Below are positions 13,319-25,839 of a stretch of DNA of 64,000 nucleotides, piece by piece. Where the stretch lies: NCBI GenBank assembly GCA_916613615.1, contig OU744724.1:20012171-20076170 (forward strand), read 5' to 3'. The stretch comes from Steromphala cineraria. Lineage: Eukaryota; Mollusca; Gastropoda; Trochida; Trochidae. Each line of letters begins with the position of its first letter. Positions within the stretch are counted from its first letter, which is position 1. Below the pieces are notes generated by a model that was given only the letters and a program-made list of their open reading frames with translations, did no database searches and was not told the DNA's origin. The translations under genes were made by a program, and so were the position numbers.

Positions 13319-13671
13319 TTAAAGGGACAGTAGCACGTTTTAAGGGGAATAAAAGGTGATGTAAGGAAAATTAAAATTAATGGTTTCAATTGGAAGACAA
13401 TGTATTTAAACTAAATGGAGCAGTAATAATTCAAATATATAACGTAAAGTTTAGCCATGAGATTGCTTTTTCTTAAACAAAATGAATTAAAGGTGTTCAC
13501 ACAAAATGGATTTTATATGAATCTTCATACTTTGTCCTCTGACAATGGATGATTGGCTTGTGTGATGAGATTTTTGACAATGTCAACATAATAAATCTTG
13601 TATTAACTTACAATTGTCAATAAAAAAATTAAAATATAAAGGTTTCAAAAAACGTGCTACTGCCCCTTTAA
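13319..13671 (-). mobile_element. TTAA-flanked MITE family 1, copy D
   Basis: Family 1 copy in the opposite orientation to A-C. Left terminus TTAAAGGGACAGTAGCACGT, right terminus ACGTGCTACTGCCCCTTTAA. The interior is the reverse complement of the A-C interior; part of the central GGCGGCCAT block is missing. No ORF. Confidence 0.9.
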
Positions 13672-16600
13672 GGACCACTCCGCTTTCAATAAGAAGATAT
13701 TTCCTAGTTCATATGATTGTCTATATATGATGTATAAATATTTAATATGTTGGTGGTTATTTAATTTGTTTGAGTATATTAAAAACGAGTGTATATAGAC
13801 GTAAGGCAATATACACGCTGCAGTTTGATTTATCGCGGAGGCGGAGTGTTGACAGTTTTCACCCACCTATTATAGGAGTCATTTGTTGCTTGGGCCAGGC
13901 GAGGAATCGCTGCATATCTTATTCTCTAAATCAAAAGGTAAATTTTCTTTCTTGATTTATCTACATTACAACTCAACTGTTTCTTGGCTGGTGTAGTTTT
14001 TGCTGCTTTATTTACTGTCGTGTTCTGTGTGTTTTCGTAAAAACATTTTACGAGAAACTGTATGATCATATGATATCATGTAATATATATTATGCTTTTC
14101 GTGAATGAGAACAGAAACAGTTCCCTATTATGATATATTTCGGCATTTGATGTGATACCTGTTTTAAATCTGCTAATTAAAAGGTATTGTGGATTCGTTG
14201 ATCATAACAAAATCAGATCCCTGTTTTCTTGCGGCATATGATATAAATTTTCAGGTCAGTGAATTAAGATGCATGTTTGTTGAATTACTGTATTGTGTAA
14301 GGTCTACCTCAATGTCTGAGTTTATGCAGACACCGAGTGGAATAATATTAATTGGTCTGGTGTGAGAAATGGCTCAGTAACAGATTCCAGGTACCGTTAA
14401 CTGCTCATTAATGCGAGCCCGTATGCACCAACGTCTACACAAATAGCTGCATGCAGGCAGTTTAAATTGAACTTATTATTGATTCGCATCGAATATGTCA
14501 ATTTGACCTGCCTTGGTGGTGTAATGCAGAATAAATATGGAAATCAAAATGGAAACTTAATTTCTTATACAAATGTCCTATATGGTGTATTTTATACGGT
14601 TTTAATGGGAAGATAAACATGTGATAGCCTTAACGAAGGTGGTCATTACTAGCCATTATCATGTAACAGATATGAAAGAGTTGATGTTTACTTTATTTTA
14701 TCATTATTTTTAATTAACTTTATCAGATCCTACATTTTGTGAATGAAATCTTTTGGTGAATAAGACTTACTCTTATCTAGAGCGTCCACGTTCAACAAAG
14801 AATTGAAAAATGATTTTTTGAAGCGATAAAAAGGTCATAAAAATGAGAATAATCTTGTGTTTTGGTCTTAGTATGAAAACTCGATGGTTGAATATGTGTG
14901 AAATCAAACCCAGAAATGTAAATAAAACTAAAAACTAAATCTAAGAAAAGTAAAAATAAAATTGTTTAAAATAAAGATATGAAATACGATTTTTTTTCAT
15001 CGGCACTCTAAAATATCAAATGCAAAATCACTGCCTTATGTTATGAACTGTTCGTACAAAATTCATAGGCAAGATTATAAGTATGTGTTCTGGCATAGAT
15101 AAGTATTGATTATTCAAAATACAGGTTTGGATTTCACAGACTCTCTTTATTCAAAACATTGGCTCAAATGTTCTTCCCATTAGTCTCCCTCGAGAGAATA
15201 TCAGAATCAATTTCAAACATAAACAGGGGAGAATTATCAATGTGAAAAAGAAAAAAAAATGTAACCTTGTTAACTATTTAAAATAGTATGGAAGTCGTTA
15301 TTCAACAATTCTTCCCCAAAAAATCAAATGTAGGCACCTTAGCATTGTTGGCAAAGTTGACCTTAGCCAACCAAAAAATATTAAATTGAGTAACAATCAC
15401 ATTTCACTACAAGAGCTAATTGGAAATAAATCGTGGCCCGCTTGCTATTTTTCTTGTCATCAATTATCACATAAAAGCACTATGTTATTGACAGTAGCCT
15501 ACGATGTTTTGAAATCATACTATCCCATAGCTTTGTTCTAAATACCAGTATTAAAGAACCAGGGTTAAGTTTACATTCAAGTGCACAATCGCTCGTAAAG
15601 AAGCTTCCTTTCATCCTCGATAACCTCTCTAAATCAGGTTAAACTCCAAACTGTAATTTATTTTCAATATCTTATGACATGTGACGTCTTCAAGCTTTAA
15701 AGTTAGATTTTGAACTAAGCCTTTGTTTGGACTGCAGCTTGCATGTATCAGTAGGATCACAGTCCGTCCTTATCAGAGAGGTACTAATGTAATATTATTC
15801 CTCACGTGCTTATAACCAGTAATGCTGTGTACATATAGCTCTTATCCCCCTGCTAATATAAACCAGTAGATTTATGGCACGTCATAGCCGGACAATCACA
15901 CTATAAATCATCCTAAAGGGGCCTATTTAGGATTTATGTTTTAATTCTCGGGAGGTTAGGATCGACATTGTTCAGTTGTTAACTTGATTGTTGTTGAAGC
16001 GTTATGTTCCTGATTTATCTTAGTATTGTATGTCATGAAAACGTTCAAGGTAAGGAATTTTGAATATTTTGGTTGGTTATGAACATTAATGTGATTGTTA
16101 TGAACGAACAATATCATGCTCACCATAATAAGCATACATTGTTACTACAATTATTATCACTGTGATGGTAAGACTAGTTGACTAGTTAAAGAAAAAATAC
16201 TTTTAACATCTTGTCTACCAGAGTCAATTTGATTCCTGTCTATAAAATGCACAGTCTAAGTAAACCTAGTCTCAATATTATCCGTTTCACTCCTGTACTG
16301 TGTCTAAGCAAGCCAAGTAGTAGAATGCTTCAAGCATTTCAGACTCACTACTTGACGCCAATAGACGTTTTGTTTTCATGCCACCAGTTAGACTGAAGTT
16401 AACTGAGCAACGTCAACTGTAATTATCAAATATTTACCGAATCCAGGAAGTTGAACAATAGCTTCCGTTCCAGAGAACTTCATAGTATGGTTGCTACAAC
16501 ACTAGTTGTATCGATCGGTAAATACAAGAATTACAAATGTTCAGGTCCTTGTTGAAACACCTTTGGCCCATGCTTGACAATTCTTATGATATTTTAAGTG

Positions 16601-17682
16601 CAAAATATGTCATTTTCGATGTTAGTAAATTAAAAAAGTAATTCATTTCCAAATAATTTTTTCAAAATAATTTGGATTCTTTTCTGGGTGTGTGCGAAAT
16701 ATGACATTTTGGAATATTAGTAATTTAAAATCATAATTTAAAAAAATCATGTTCAAAAAATGAATTCTTGTTATGGAAAACGATTGTTTGACAAACTATT
16801 TAAAGTTATATTCACGTGTCGGGAACTTGCCTTAAATAGTTTTCACTATTTGACGTCATAATTGTTTTCTAAACGACGATAACGTGATGAAATAGCGTTG
16901 CTACAATCGATTTACTATCAGTATTTCAAGAAAAATATGACGTACTTACATATCATTAGAAGCACTGAAACCATTTCTATTTTGGCACCTCTTTATTTTG
17001 TTTTCAATATTTATCTAACGTTCTATTTGTCTGCTTAACCTTTCTTTTTCCAAAAATAGCAATCAGTTTATTGGTTGGTTAGGTTTTTTTTATCAATTTT
17101 TTATGATAATGTCTAACTAAATTTAAAGAGTTGTAGAATGTTTGACAATTCTAATTAATTTAAAAATTATATATCTTTAAAAGAACATAGAGCTAGATCA
17201 TGTTGTTTGAGTCAAATATGTTAAACAATGTTAATACTATAGTATCATCGAGCGGTACTGACTGTTGCTGACTAATTTCTATTCAAAGGCACTTTGTATC
17301 AGTATAGAAACAATCAAACGCGTTTCGACATATTTTATATTGAAAATCGAACAATGTCTAACGTTAGCCCAATGTTGTCCAAAGAAGAAAAAAAGAACGA
17401 TGTTGGTTTGTAGTGTTGAACAGATCACATAACTTGTTTTAATGTAACTGAGACGTAGAATATTTGGCATCAAATCATTTCATAAGGCCTTCCCTTGATT
17501 ATCATCAAACGCTTGAACATGTATATTCGCTCTTTTATGGATGGATATAAACTTAAATGAGTTAATTGGAATTGTAATCTGTACATATAAATTATAATAA
17601 TACCCTTTCACACCAGCCAGCGAGAATCAGACTCAAGATTCTTAATCAAAGATACTCTGTAACTCTGTTGTATGTGTTACAG
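13672..17682. other. non-coding block
   Basis: 4 kb without a supportable gene. It contains one partial copy of inverted-repeat family 2 (16246-16345), annotated separately. Nothing else recognised. Confidence 0.45.
16246..16345 (+). mobile_element. inverted-repeat family 2, left-end fragment
   Basis: CAGTCTAAGTAAACCTAG followed by ATTATCCGTTTCACTCCTG matches the left arm of the elements at 41210-41474 and 41638-41880. The match fades within about 100 bp and no right arm is evident, so this is a truncated or decayed copy. Confidence 0.65.
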
Positions 17683-17732
17683 ACGAATGTCATGAAGACC
17701 TAGAGATGTCCATCTAACAGCCTAAACCCAAG

Positions 17733-18356
17733 ATGGAGAGACGATCAAGCAACCTCCGGCCTCATCGCGCCTCCTCGCCCATCTACGCCCCAGAGAGAAA
17801 GATCCGGCGGCGGCGAAACGACCCGGGGACGGAAGAAATCATCCGGTTTGTTCGGGAGTTTCAATTGGAAAAACAACCCACGTTGTTAAGACTACAGCGT
17901 CGGGCGCCCCTCCCGGGTATTGGGGAGGGGTCGGGCGTTGTTGTGGACTCGGGGTACGTCGAGAGGGGTGGTGACGTCAGTGATGACAGTGACGATGAAC
18001 TCATGCTAGACAGCGAAGTTGCAGCTATAGACAATAACTCGTCGTTTCATCGCTCAGGATCCTACTTCAAGCGGAAAACTGATCACAAGAGACGGTCATC
18101 AATGAACTCACGTTCTTACAACCAACTTTCATCCAAGTCTATAAACCGCTCCAAGATAGGGATGGACAGTGTTTATAATTCTCATGGGGCTCTCCGCTTG
18201 ACGCGACAGAATACATTGTTAAAGCAGCTTCCTCCAATCAGAAGGCAGGAAATTCCTGACAGACCTTCCGCCCCATCACCTAGTGTTACTCCGCCACTTC
18301 CGGGAGAGGACCTCGATTCTGCTGGAGAACCAGTTGACTTTATAGATCCGGCTTAA
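17733..18356 (+). CDS. intronless 207-aa basic orphan protein
   Basis: A 207-codon ORF that I do not recognise. The ATG at 17733 lies in a fair Kozak context (CCAAGATGG). An acceptor-like TATGTGTTACAG ends at 17682, so the ORF could be a single coding exon behind a spliced 5' UTR. The protein starts Arg-rich (KIRRRRND near residue 25), then EEIIRFVREFQLEKQPTLLR, which may be helical. A Ser/Asp cluster, DVSDDSDDELMLDS, follows near residue 80, then a Ser/Arg/Lys-rich middle, and a Pro-rich end with KQLPPIRRQE and SPSVTPPLPGED. No signal peptide or membrane segment. Codon use is more GC-rich than the flanks, which supports real coding. AATAAA at 18535 could be its polyadenylation signal. Possibly a disordered lineage-specific protein; function unknown. 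Confidence 0.65.
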   Translation: MERRSSNLRPHRASSPIYAPERKIRRRRNDPGTEEIIRFVREFQLEKQPTLLRLQRRAPLPGIGEGSGVVVDSGYVERGGDVSDDSDDELMLDSEVAAIDNNSSFHRSGSYFKRKTDHKRRSSMNSRSYNQLSSKSINRSKIGMDSVYNSHGALRLTRQNTLLKQLPPIRRQEIPDRPSAPSPSVTPPLPGEDLDSAGEPVDFIDPA

Positions 18357-18534
18357 GGATAACATGTCAAGTTGTTCATTTATAGTCCTTTACCGTTTTG
18401 GAGGCATGGATTTGATTATTAAATTTGTCGGTCTGTGTTTTGAAGGATGAGTCTTGTAAAAGATGTAACGCTTCGCAGACTAAAACGGATTTACTCCTCT
18501 TTGGTTATTCTTTGAAGGCAACAGTTGCCTAAAG

Positions 18535-18540
18535 AATAAA
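18535..18540 (+). terminator. polyadenylation signal AATAAA
   Basis: AATAAA about 180 bp downstream of the stop codon of the 207-codon ORF on the same strand. It would give a short 3' UTR. Confidence 0.45.
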
Positions 18541-19152
18541 TTTCAATAGGGGGAAACACTCTATACCATCTGGTGAACAAAGAATACCATTTGTGATGCT
18601 AGAAATTCATATAACGACGTGACCTCAGCAACCGAGTCACATATAGCGAGTCCCAGTCCACTGTTTAACAACTTCAATAGGAAGTGTTCATAGCGACACC
18701 TTACAAAATTTCCTTTGCACAAGTGAAACGTTACCATAAATCAGTAGAACTAAATTATCCGTTATGTTGATAACCGCTTGCCCATCTCAACGTCTGTCCA
18801 ACTTGAACAGCAAGATAGATAGGTGTGTTGTTTGAGTTTCTAATTCATGAAATGGTATGATTACAATCATCTACAAACTGAAAAAATTGCAAAGCATCTA
18901 AATGTTAATAGTTTAATCGGAGTTTAATCACGATGCAAATCGGTTTAAATAGTTGGTGAGCTCTGTTAAGTATATATCTCCCTAAAGGCAGCATCTTTTT
19001 TTTCTGACATTTAACCATTGACTGAATATTTGAATTTGTTGTCAAACATGGATGTAAGTCTTTGATTAAATGTGATATAAGTGTTCTGATAATATATTGT
19101 TTTCAAATTCCTAGATCTTGATTCAACAGAAATCCTATTACTTTGTGCATGG

Positions 19153-19242
19153 ATTAAAGTCATTGTCTTAAGCAAATATGTATAACGGAAATCGAGGTAA
19201 AACTATATATTTGCCTAGCAAAACCGAGACAATGACTTTAAT
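19153..19242. repeat. small imperfect foldback
   Basis: ATTAAAGTCATTGTCTTA on the left pairs with GAGACAATGACTTTAAT on the right. The arms extend inward imperfectly (AGCAAATATGTATA against TATATATTTGCCTA), giving about 30 paired bases in 90 bp. Probably a very short MITE remnant. Confidence 0.6.
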
Positions 19243-19649
19243 TTACTTTCATTCTAATAGATAATTTCGGGTATGATTGTTGAAGAACAACTTATTGTTT
19301 TTTTTTATGTTAAATGTATAAAACATACTTACCCCGTAGAGTCTATATCATTATGGTAGTTACACTGGTTCTCTGTCTCATTTACGCCGCGCTTTGAATT
19401 GTACAGCGAAGCGCAACTATGTTTTATGACCTGATATTGGATGGCGTCATTTCAGTTTTCCGTCTTCGTGCATCCTGCTACATCAGCGTAGCCGCTACCT
19501 TTCCTTGATATTATGGCTGACGGGTGGTTAATCTCGACTCTTATGGTACTTATTTGGCAGTCAATAAAATTTCGTTATTCGAGAAGACTGGAGAATACTG
19601 TATCTACTCTTGAGCCCTTTTATTCCTGTGTACAGGTTCTTCAGTAGTT

Positions 19650-19711
19650 TTGCCGCTAATGGCTGAAATATTGCCCAAGCGGAGTTAAGCATTAACTCAC
19701 TGACTCGCTCA
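19650..19711 (+). mobile_element. SINE-tail micro-element, copy 2 (62 bp)
   Basis: GCCGCTAATGGCTGAAATAT, then TTGCCCAAGCGG, ending in repeats of CTCACTGACTCGCTCA. It is flanked by CTTCAGTAGTT (19639-19649) and CTTCAGTAATT (19712-19722), a 10/11 match read as a diverged target-site duplication. It has the same 5' boundary as the copies at 3610 and 39140, with a slightly longer CTCA-type tail. Confidence 0.65.
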
Positions 19712-20124
19712 CTTCAGTAATTGATGGAATCGAACCATTTCATTCACTGGCTTTATAGAGAGTAATACGAGGCATTTGTTTTGGTGGTTATCAGGCTATG
19801 GTAGGAGATACACGGATAAAAGTACGCTAATGTAGCAGGGTGGTATTTGTCATGCTTTGCAGAAACGAACAACGCAATTGCCTAACTACCTCATCGGCTG
19901 CATGTATGTCGGAGTTGTTTGTCCTTTCGAGTACGAAAGTTTAGTCATAATATTGTGATGTATTTATGAAATTAATTTTCTATAATTGCAAATAAATGAT
20001 GTTTGTAAAGGAACCGTGTGTTTGTACTCGTTTTTGAAAAAATACAACTTAGACGAAGCGAGTCAAGGGGGTGGATGAACTAGGGGATATATATCAACCA
20101 CATATGTATCAAATCTTGAGTGGC

Positions 20125-20320
20125 AAGAACGAAAATCTCTTCTTTGAGAGGAATTTTAGAAGTTGGAATGACAACAATGCAGAGGGTTACATGGATGGCA
20201 ATTTCTTTGTTCATTGTATGCGACTTTTCGACACATATTCTGTTTGAGAACGACACAAGAATCTGTGTCGAAACGTCGCATACATACGTTGTCCTCTATA
20301 TATTCCTCTGCATAAATGAA
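20125..20320 (+). mobile_element. foldback family 3, copy 1
   Basis: Contains TTAGAAGTTGGAATGACAA, TTCTTTGTTCATTGTATGCG and TCGACACATATTCTG, followed by the inverted GACACAAGAATCTGTGTCG and a right side ending ATATTCCTCTGCAT. The same modules recur at 34556-34740 and 63345-63575. The long inverted arms and lack of coding suggest a non-autonomous foldback element. The 79-codon frame across it is an artefact. Confidence 0.65.
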
Positions 20321-21595
20321 AATATTTTCACATCTTTTTATGATAATGAATTTTTTTGAATGAAGTTATGAATAAACTAAATTCCAAAGTGCAATCACCT
20401 AATAACCGTATGATACATGAGGTAACCATGACTGGGTTAGTACAGCCACTTTTGAATTGCAGCAGTATAATTCTTAAATAAGACAACTATAAGTAACATT
20501 TATTTGCCATCAAATGCAATATTGTACATACTATAATCATATTATATAATATATTATTATAATTGGATGCATATTGGCATTTTGGCTGACTTTTGAAACA
20601 AATTCTTAATGGCTCAACATACCCTTTCATTTGGGTAAGTTGATCTAATTCATGGGTTGAAATGAATAATTCTTCAGAAGGTATACCAAATCAAATTATT
20701 TAAATGCGTTTGAAACTTAACGTCCATTGCAAAAAAATACATTATTACAATTCATCAGTTTCTGACACAACCAATAACACAATAAAAAGCATTTAAAATT
20801 AACTGTTTTTATATTTTATATCCACAAATTTAATGATTGGTTAAACAGTCGTTTTAAAGCAAAAAAATCAATAACGAATCCAAAGTCATTGTCAAGGTGA
20901 GCATACAGTTTGACCCTTTTGTTTCACTCTCTCATAAACTTGGCTTGAAATATGCATGCATTAGTTACATTTTACTCTTAGGGTTCGTTAAAATCGTGGT
21001 GGCTCAACTTTGGCCTGGTTTCTTCCCTAGTTGTTAATAAAAGGGTTTTACTGAAAAGGTCCGTTCATATTTATATAAACTGATAGATCCTGACTGTTTG
21101 TATGATTTACAATAACTCAACAATGATTTAATACGCCGTCACATGGACACACCGAACAATAATCAGTCGTCAAACGTTCGATTTGCCTTATATAAGGGTC
21201 GTGAACTTCTACAAATGTGTTAGTTTAAATAGCTAGTATGTGTCATGTGAGTGGGACAGTATCGTCTATTCATAAGCCATATCGTCTATTCAATCTGTAT
21301 GCTGTACTTAATGTCTAAGTGATATTTTGATATGGAATGACGTTAAGCGTTCTCTATAGCATTATGGATAGAATTTCTATGCATGACCATTCATGATCAC
21401 GTGAGGTATACTCGAGTGGATATAGAGACATATCTTTGCTCTTTAACTGCCTTGCTTAACTAACGGTTATGAGGTCATTCTCGATTTAAACATTAAAATT
21501 ACAAAATCATTTCATTAAACAGAAACAAATGTTTCAATACACAAAATACGAAAGCAGACTATCAAAGGGTTAAATGTCTTAGATTTTGCTAAAAA

Positions 21596-21988
21596 TACCG
21601 TAAATCCTTATATAATCGCCCGGCGATTATTAATTTCAAACACCGAATTGACCCGGCGATTATTCAAAGCAGGCATCAATCGAGGCAGGTGGCTATTATT
21701 TTCGGCGTATGCAACTTTTAAGGATTGAAACAAAAACCGTCATCATCTGGAATTTTTTATTGTTTATATTGTGATAGAGGCTCTTCCCATTGGCTGAGCG
21801 TTTCATAAATATGCAAATATGCTAGAAGTACTAGGAAAAGAGAGAATTTCAAATATTGTCGACATATGTAAATAAATCCTGCGATCATTCAAGGCAGGCG
21901 ATTTTTTATTTCAATGGTACCGTAGACCCGGGGTTTATTCAAGGCAGGCGATTGTTAAAGGCAGGCGATTATTTGAGGACTTACGGTA
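21596..21988. mobile_element. TACCGTAA-ended TIR element (~390 bp)
   Basis: Left end TACCGTAAATCCTTATATAA, right end ATTTGAGGACTTACGGTA, which are inverted copies of each other. Both sides carry repeated GGCAGGCGATTA or CCGGCGATTATT sub-terminal motifs. No transposase frame. Probably a MITE; superfamily not determined. Confidence 0.65.
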
Positions 21989-22977
21989 ATTGCATTTTGA
22001 TGACAATTAACACACAAATATCATATTATCATTGGGTATTAGTTTTGTCATCATTATTACACATATATCCTGCTGTAAGTGTAACCTCAACTGATTATAT
22101 AAGTAACTGCAAGGATGGTACTAAGGCCCTTGTGTAAATGTGTTGTGCATCAGCCCCAAGCCTGTCGATTGCTATGTGTATAGAAATCAGCAACCACAGA
22201 GTGACTGGCCAAGCAATGAACAAGTTTGACGTTTCTCTTGGAAACAAGGAAATATTTACCGACTTGTTCTATTTAAACACGGTTATTACTGTATAATGGG
22301 TCAGTCTCCAGCTTCAATATTGTATCGTGCATATAGCCGATAATGCTAGTTGGTTGCTTTACAAGTTGTATAGTATTCAAAAGAAGTGTTAAATTCTGCC
22401 TTGTATGTTGCTATGCATAGTAAGCATATGAATTTCCGTAAACAATTTGAGCACAAAATCACTGTCATAGGTTAGGTGAGGGGTTTTGGTTTGATGTCGC
22501 TTTCAAGAGAATGACACTTATATCACGGCTGCTTAAGTTATTGCAGGGAGAAAGCTCGCAACACTATTGTGCGTTATGCATTGCGATGAAACCTACAAGC
22601 AACGGCTGGAACTAGCGAACCATGGGAAAAGTAAAGTTAGGTCTGTGAATATTTTACAATGTAACGATTTTAACCATTGAGTTTATTGGCTTCCATGTTG
22701 TGTATATAGGTAGTAATGGTTCTAGCTTAAAATTTGCAGAAAGATCTCTGATAATTTAGTATTAAGGGTATTGTATGGCGACCAACATCGACTCTTGTCA
22801 TTGTTACACCAAAACCTTCTAGCGTTCCACTTCAACTTTTTCAGTTGAAGTTGCATGTTATGCCACAATAACAGGTGTGCAATATATTTCCATTTAAATG
22901 ATATCTTCAACCATTTATAAATTCTTAAGCATTTAGCAATACAATAAGAAGGAGGTTCTGTGGATTTCTATTTAAGA
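21989..22977. other. non-coding block with a SINE fragment
   Basis: No gene. The stretch 22471-22632 is a SINE-related fragment, annotated separately. Confidence 0.45.
22471..22632 (-). mobile_element. SINE fragment (3' half)
   Basis: GTCGCTTTCAAGAGAATGAC, TTATATCACGGCTGCT and TTGCAGGGAGAAAG closely match the SINE in COG2 intron 12 (52781-53066), in the same orientation. The similarity ends near CGAACCATGGG, so the tRNA-like head is absent or unrecognisable. Confidence 0.7.
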
Positions 22978-23105
22978 AATAAAGTAGCCCTAACCATCAT
23001 GTGTTTTGCAATAAAGTATAGTTTTGCCCTGAACTATTATAGTTAATAGTTCAGGGCAAAACTATACTTTATTGCAAAACACATGATGGTTAGGGCTACT
23101 TTATT
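22978..23105. repeat. perfect 62-bp palindrome with 4-nt loop
   Basis: Arms 22978-23039 and 23044-23105 are exact reverse complements over 62 bp, separated by TAGT. The arms include AGCCCTAACCATCATG and GCAATAAAGTATAGTTTTGC. Part of the arm (AAACTATACTTTATTGC) recurs at 23280-23296. Perfect arms of this length would form a stable cruciform or RNA hairpin. Confidence 0.93.
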
Positions 23106-23221
23106 ACTTTTCTAGTATGTCGAGTTTTACTCGTATAAGTTATTTCTACTCAAAATATTAACATATTTTGTAAATCACGTCCGGCCGCAAATTGAAAATC
23201 CTCGATCAGGGCCGTACCTAG

Positions 23222-23274
23222 TGACGTCAAAGCCGATTGTTTTTGACGTCATGGGTCATTGTTTCGTGACGTCA
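23222..23274. promoter_or_regulatory. three evenly spaced CRE-type TGACGTCA sites
   Basis: The palindromic octamer TGACGTCA occurs at 23222-23229, 23244-23251 and 23267-23274, spaced 22 and 23 bp, roughly two helical turns. TGACGTCA is the consensus binding site of CREB/ATF bZIP factors. No gene start is recognised nearby, so a regulatory role is inference. Confidence 0.4.
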
Positions 23275-25839
23275 CTCAAAAACTATACTTTATTGCGGAA
23301 TAAAGGGTGGGCGGCGCCTTTGATCTTTACGGGAACAATACTAGAAAACATATTATCGGTATTATTGTTTTTAATTTACATTTTAAAAAATGAAAAATCT
23401 TTATTTTGTTCATTTCAAACAACAAAATAATTTAATTAACTTGTTAAATTTCTAGTTTCCAAAGTGCCACTCAAAACATACTTTTTATATTATGTTTGCT
23501 ATTTCAGATATAAAGGTTTCCAAAAAACGATTGGTGTGTTCACCGCTCAGTAATATTTGTATATGTTGACAACTCGTACTGTGTAAATAAAAATATTAAC
23601 TAGAATACCCGTTTACACGAACTAGTGAAACTTATAATTGAAACTGTTGTGAACATTTCATATCATGTTTCGTTTTGCACCCATTAGCCAGAGAATTTTT
23701 TCAAAGCCATGATATAATTTTTACACCTATCAATGAAATCCACATCAAATGTGATGGAAAGAGAAGTTCGCATTTGGTATCATAAATCACATAAATAGTC
23801 CAATTGTCTTTCGAACAATATAGAATCAAACATAATATAATAATCTCTATATATACCCTATCTGAATGCTAAGTATTATAGTTATAGTTATTCCTAGATT
23901 ATAACTGTTAAACCTTGATACTAGGTATAAGCGCTATTCATTTGTTCTTCATTGTAGTTCCTTCAGCATGTGATATTAAAGGTAATTCAGCGGGGTCCGG
24001 ATATCATTATATACATTAGCTGGGATCAGAGCGCTGACCTTATCCTATACAGGCTCATTACCAGCGCTTAATGACTTAGTTGGAATTAAGAGCACGTTAG
24101 TCCCGAATCATCAAACAGCGTAAATCGTCAGACCTTCTGGTGTGAGAGTTATTGTAAATCCTTTCTTTTGAGAACAGATTTAGGATAACCAGGAGTATAG
24201 CCGGGGTTTTGTGTACGTTTCACCTGCTCCTGTGACCTACCTACCTGAGCGTTAGGGAACACCATCATTTACCTGTATCGGTAATTCAAAGTGTGAATAC
24301 AGGGAAAATGATCGATTATAAAATAATGCAATAATAAACATCGTCACATAGATTTGCATTAACTATTGAATACAAGGTACTTTTTTAAAGATAAATAAAT
24401 ATATTGACTGTGTAAAATTTAATCTATTTATTCTTATAAAAGGATTTTACTGCCAGTTTTGCGAAGAAATCATATTGTTTTAGATATTACCCTTTTTGTA
24501 AACTTAATAAGTTGATTTGATAAGAAACTTGTAAAATTTGGTAAAACTTTCATTCTGTAAACATGGAATAACAATAACACATCGTGAAAACAAAATTCCC
24601 TTTTATAAGGCCTTTTGATAAGAGGTTGACAATAATATAATTAACCACATGCCTTGAAAATTCTGCAAAATAAGAATAGATGTTAAGGTGGAAATAAGAT
24701 AAATATCAATATCTTGCATTTTCTTTAAATCATAATTAAATGACTTCACTGTGCACGTTCTAACTTGATTCAGATCAGAAGTTTGAGTGACTTTAGTATT
24801 TCCTTTTATAGATATTCCATGTTATTTGATACAGTTCGCACCACATCATAGAATAAATAACACTCAACGATATAGAAAATACTATATATGTGAAAGAATA
24901 CTGACAATTCTTGATAAATGATTTTTTTTCGAGCAGGAAGGCAATGCCTCGGTTATTTAATCACAATTGCCTGAAACGATTTGATAATAACTTCCCTTTT
25001 TTCCCAACGCCCTCATTACATATGTTAAAGATGTATTTGTTCTAAGATAACCTTTTCTATCACGTTTTACCATATTGGAAAGAGAACGAAAAGTAAATGA
25101 ATTTTTTTTAATCCTATTTAGGAATCCATTAGAGATCTGGTGTAAATATCCCGCGACTGTTTCGACGCTACTTCCGTTTCGTCCTCTATGACATAACAGT
25201 AAACTGCAGATCTTCATGATGTCACCGTTACACGTCACAAGGGAAATTACGCAAGGGAATCAGCCTTTTCTGAATACTTCCATTAGCTTGAAAGAGAAAC
25301 AAATTATTGACATTAAAAAGTGTGCATAAGTTTTTTACGAAACTCGTTCTCATGTGGGTATGTGCACTCATTTTCATTCGGGTTTCCTTGAACAAAATCA
25401 AACTCGCTTCGTGAAGATCATGTGACACATTTCTTCTAGGAATGATCTTTATGTGTCTCCCACCTTGATTCTTTTATCATGATTAATACCTGGGATTTGG
25501 GATACCTATCTGGTAATGCAATCATATTTAGAAGCTTTAACAGTTATAGCTATGGATTTGAAGACTTCAATTTTACTTTTGATCTTACTTCCTTGACGCC
25601 AGAACCAGGTAGCTGCAGGCTTTAGTGAATTTATCGAAAACACCATAACATTACTATGTTATCATGATGATGTGTGAGATTGTCAATGTATACATTAACA
25701 TCAAAAGTCATTTCTGTCCGGTTTATTACACTTAATGTCCTGACCATTGAGGTAGTGAAGAAATGGTTCAGCGATCTGTTTTGGATACCTCTATCTGCAA
25801 TAGTACAACTGCTACCTTTCCGGGTAAGTCCCTCGACCG

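Larger units (their letters stand above)
18541..21595. other. non-coding block with small repeats
   Basis: No gene recognised. It contains a small foldback (19153-19242), a micro-element (19650-19711) and a foldback family 3 copy (20125-20320), listed separately. Confidence 0.45.
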
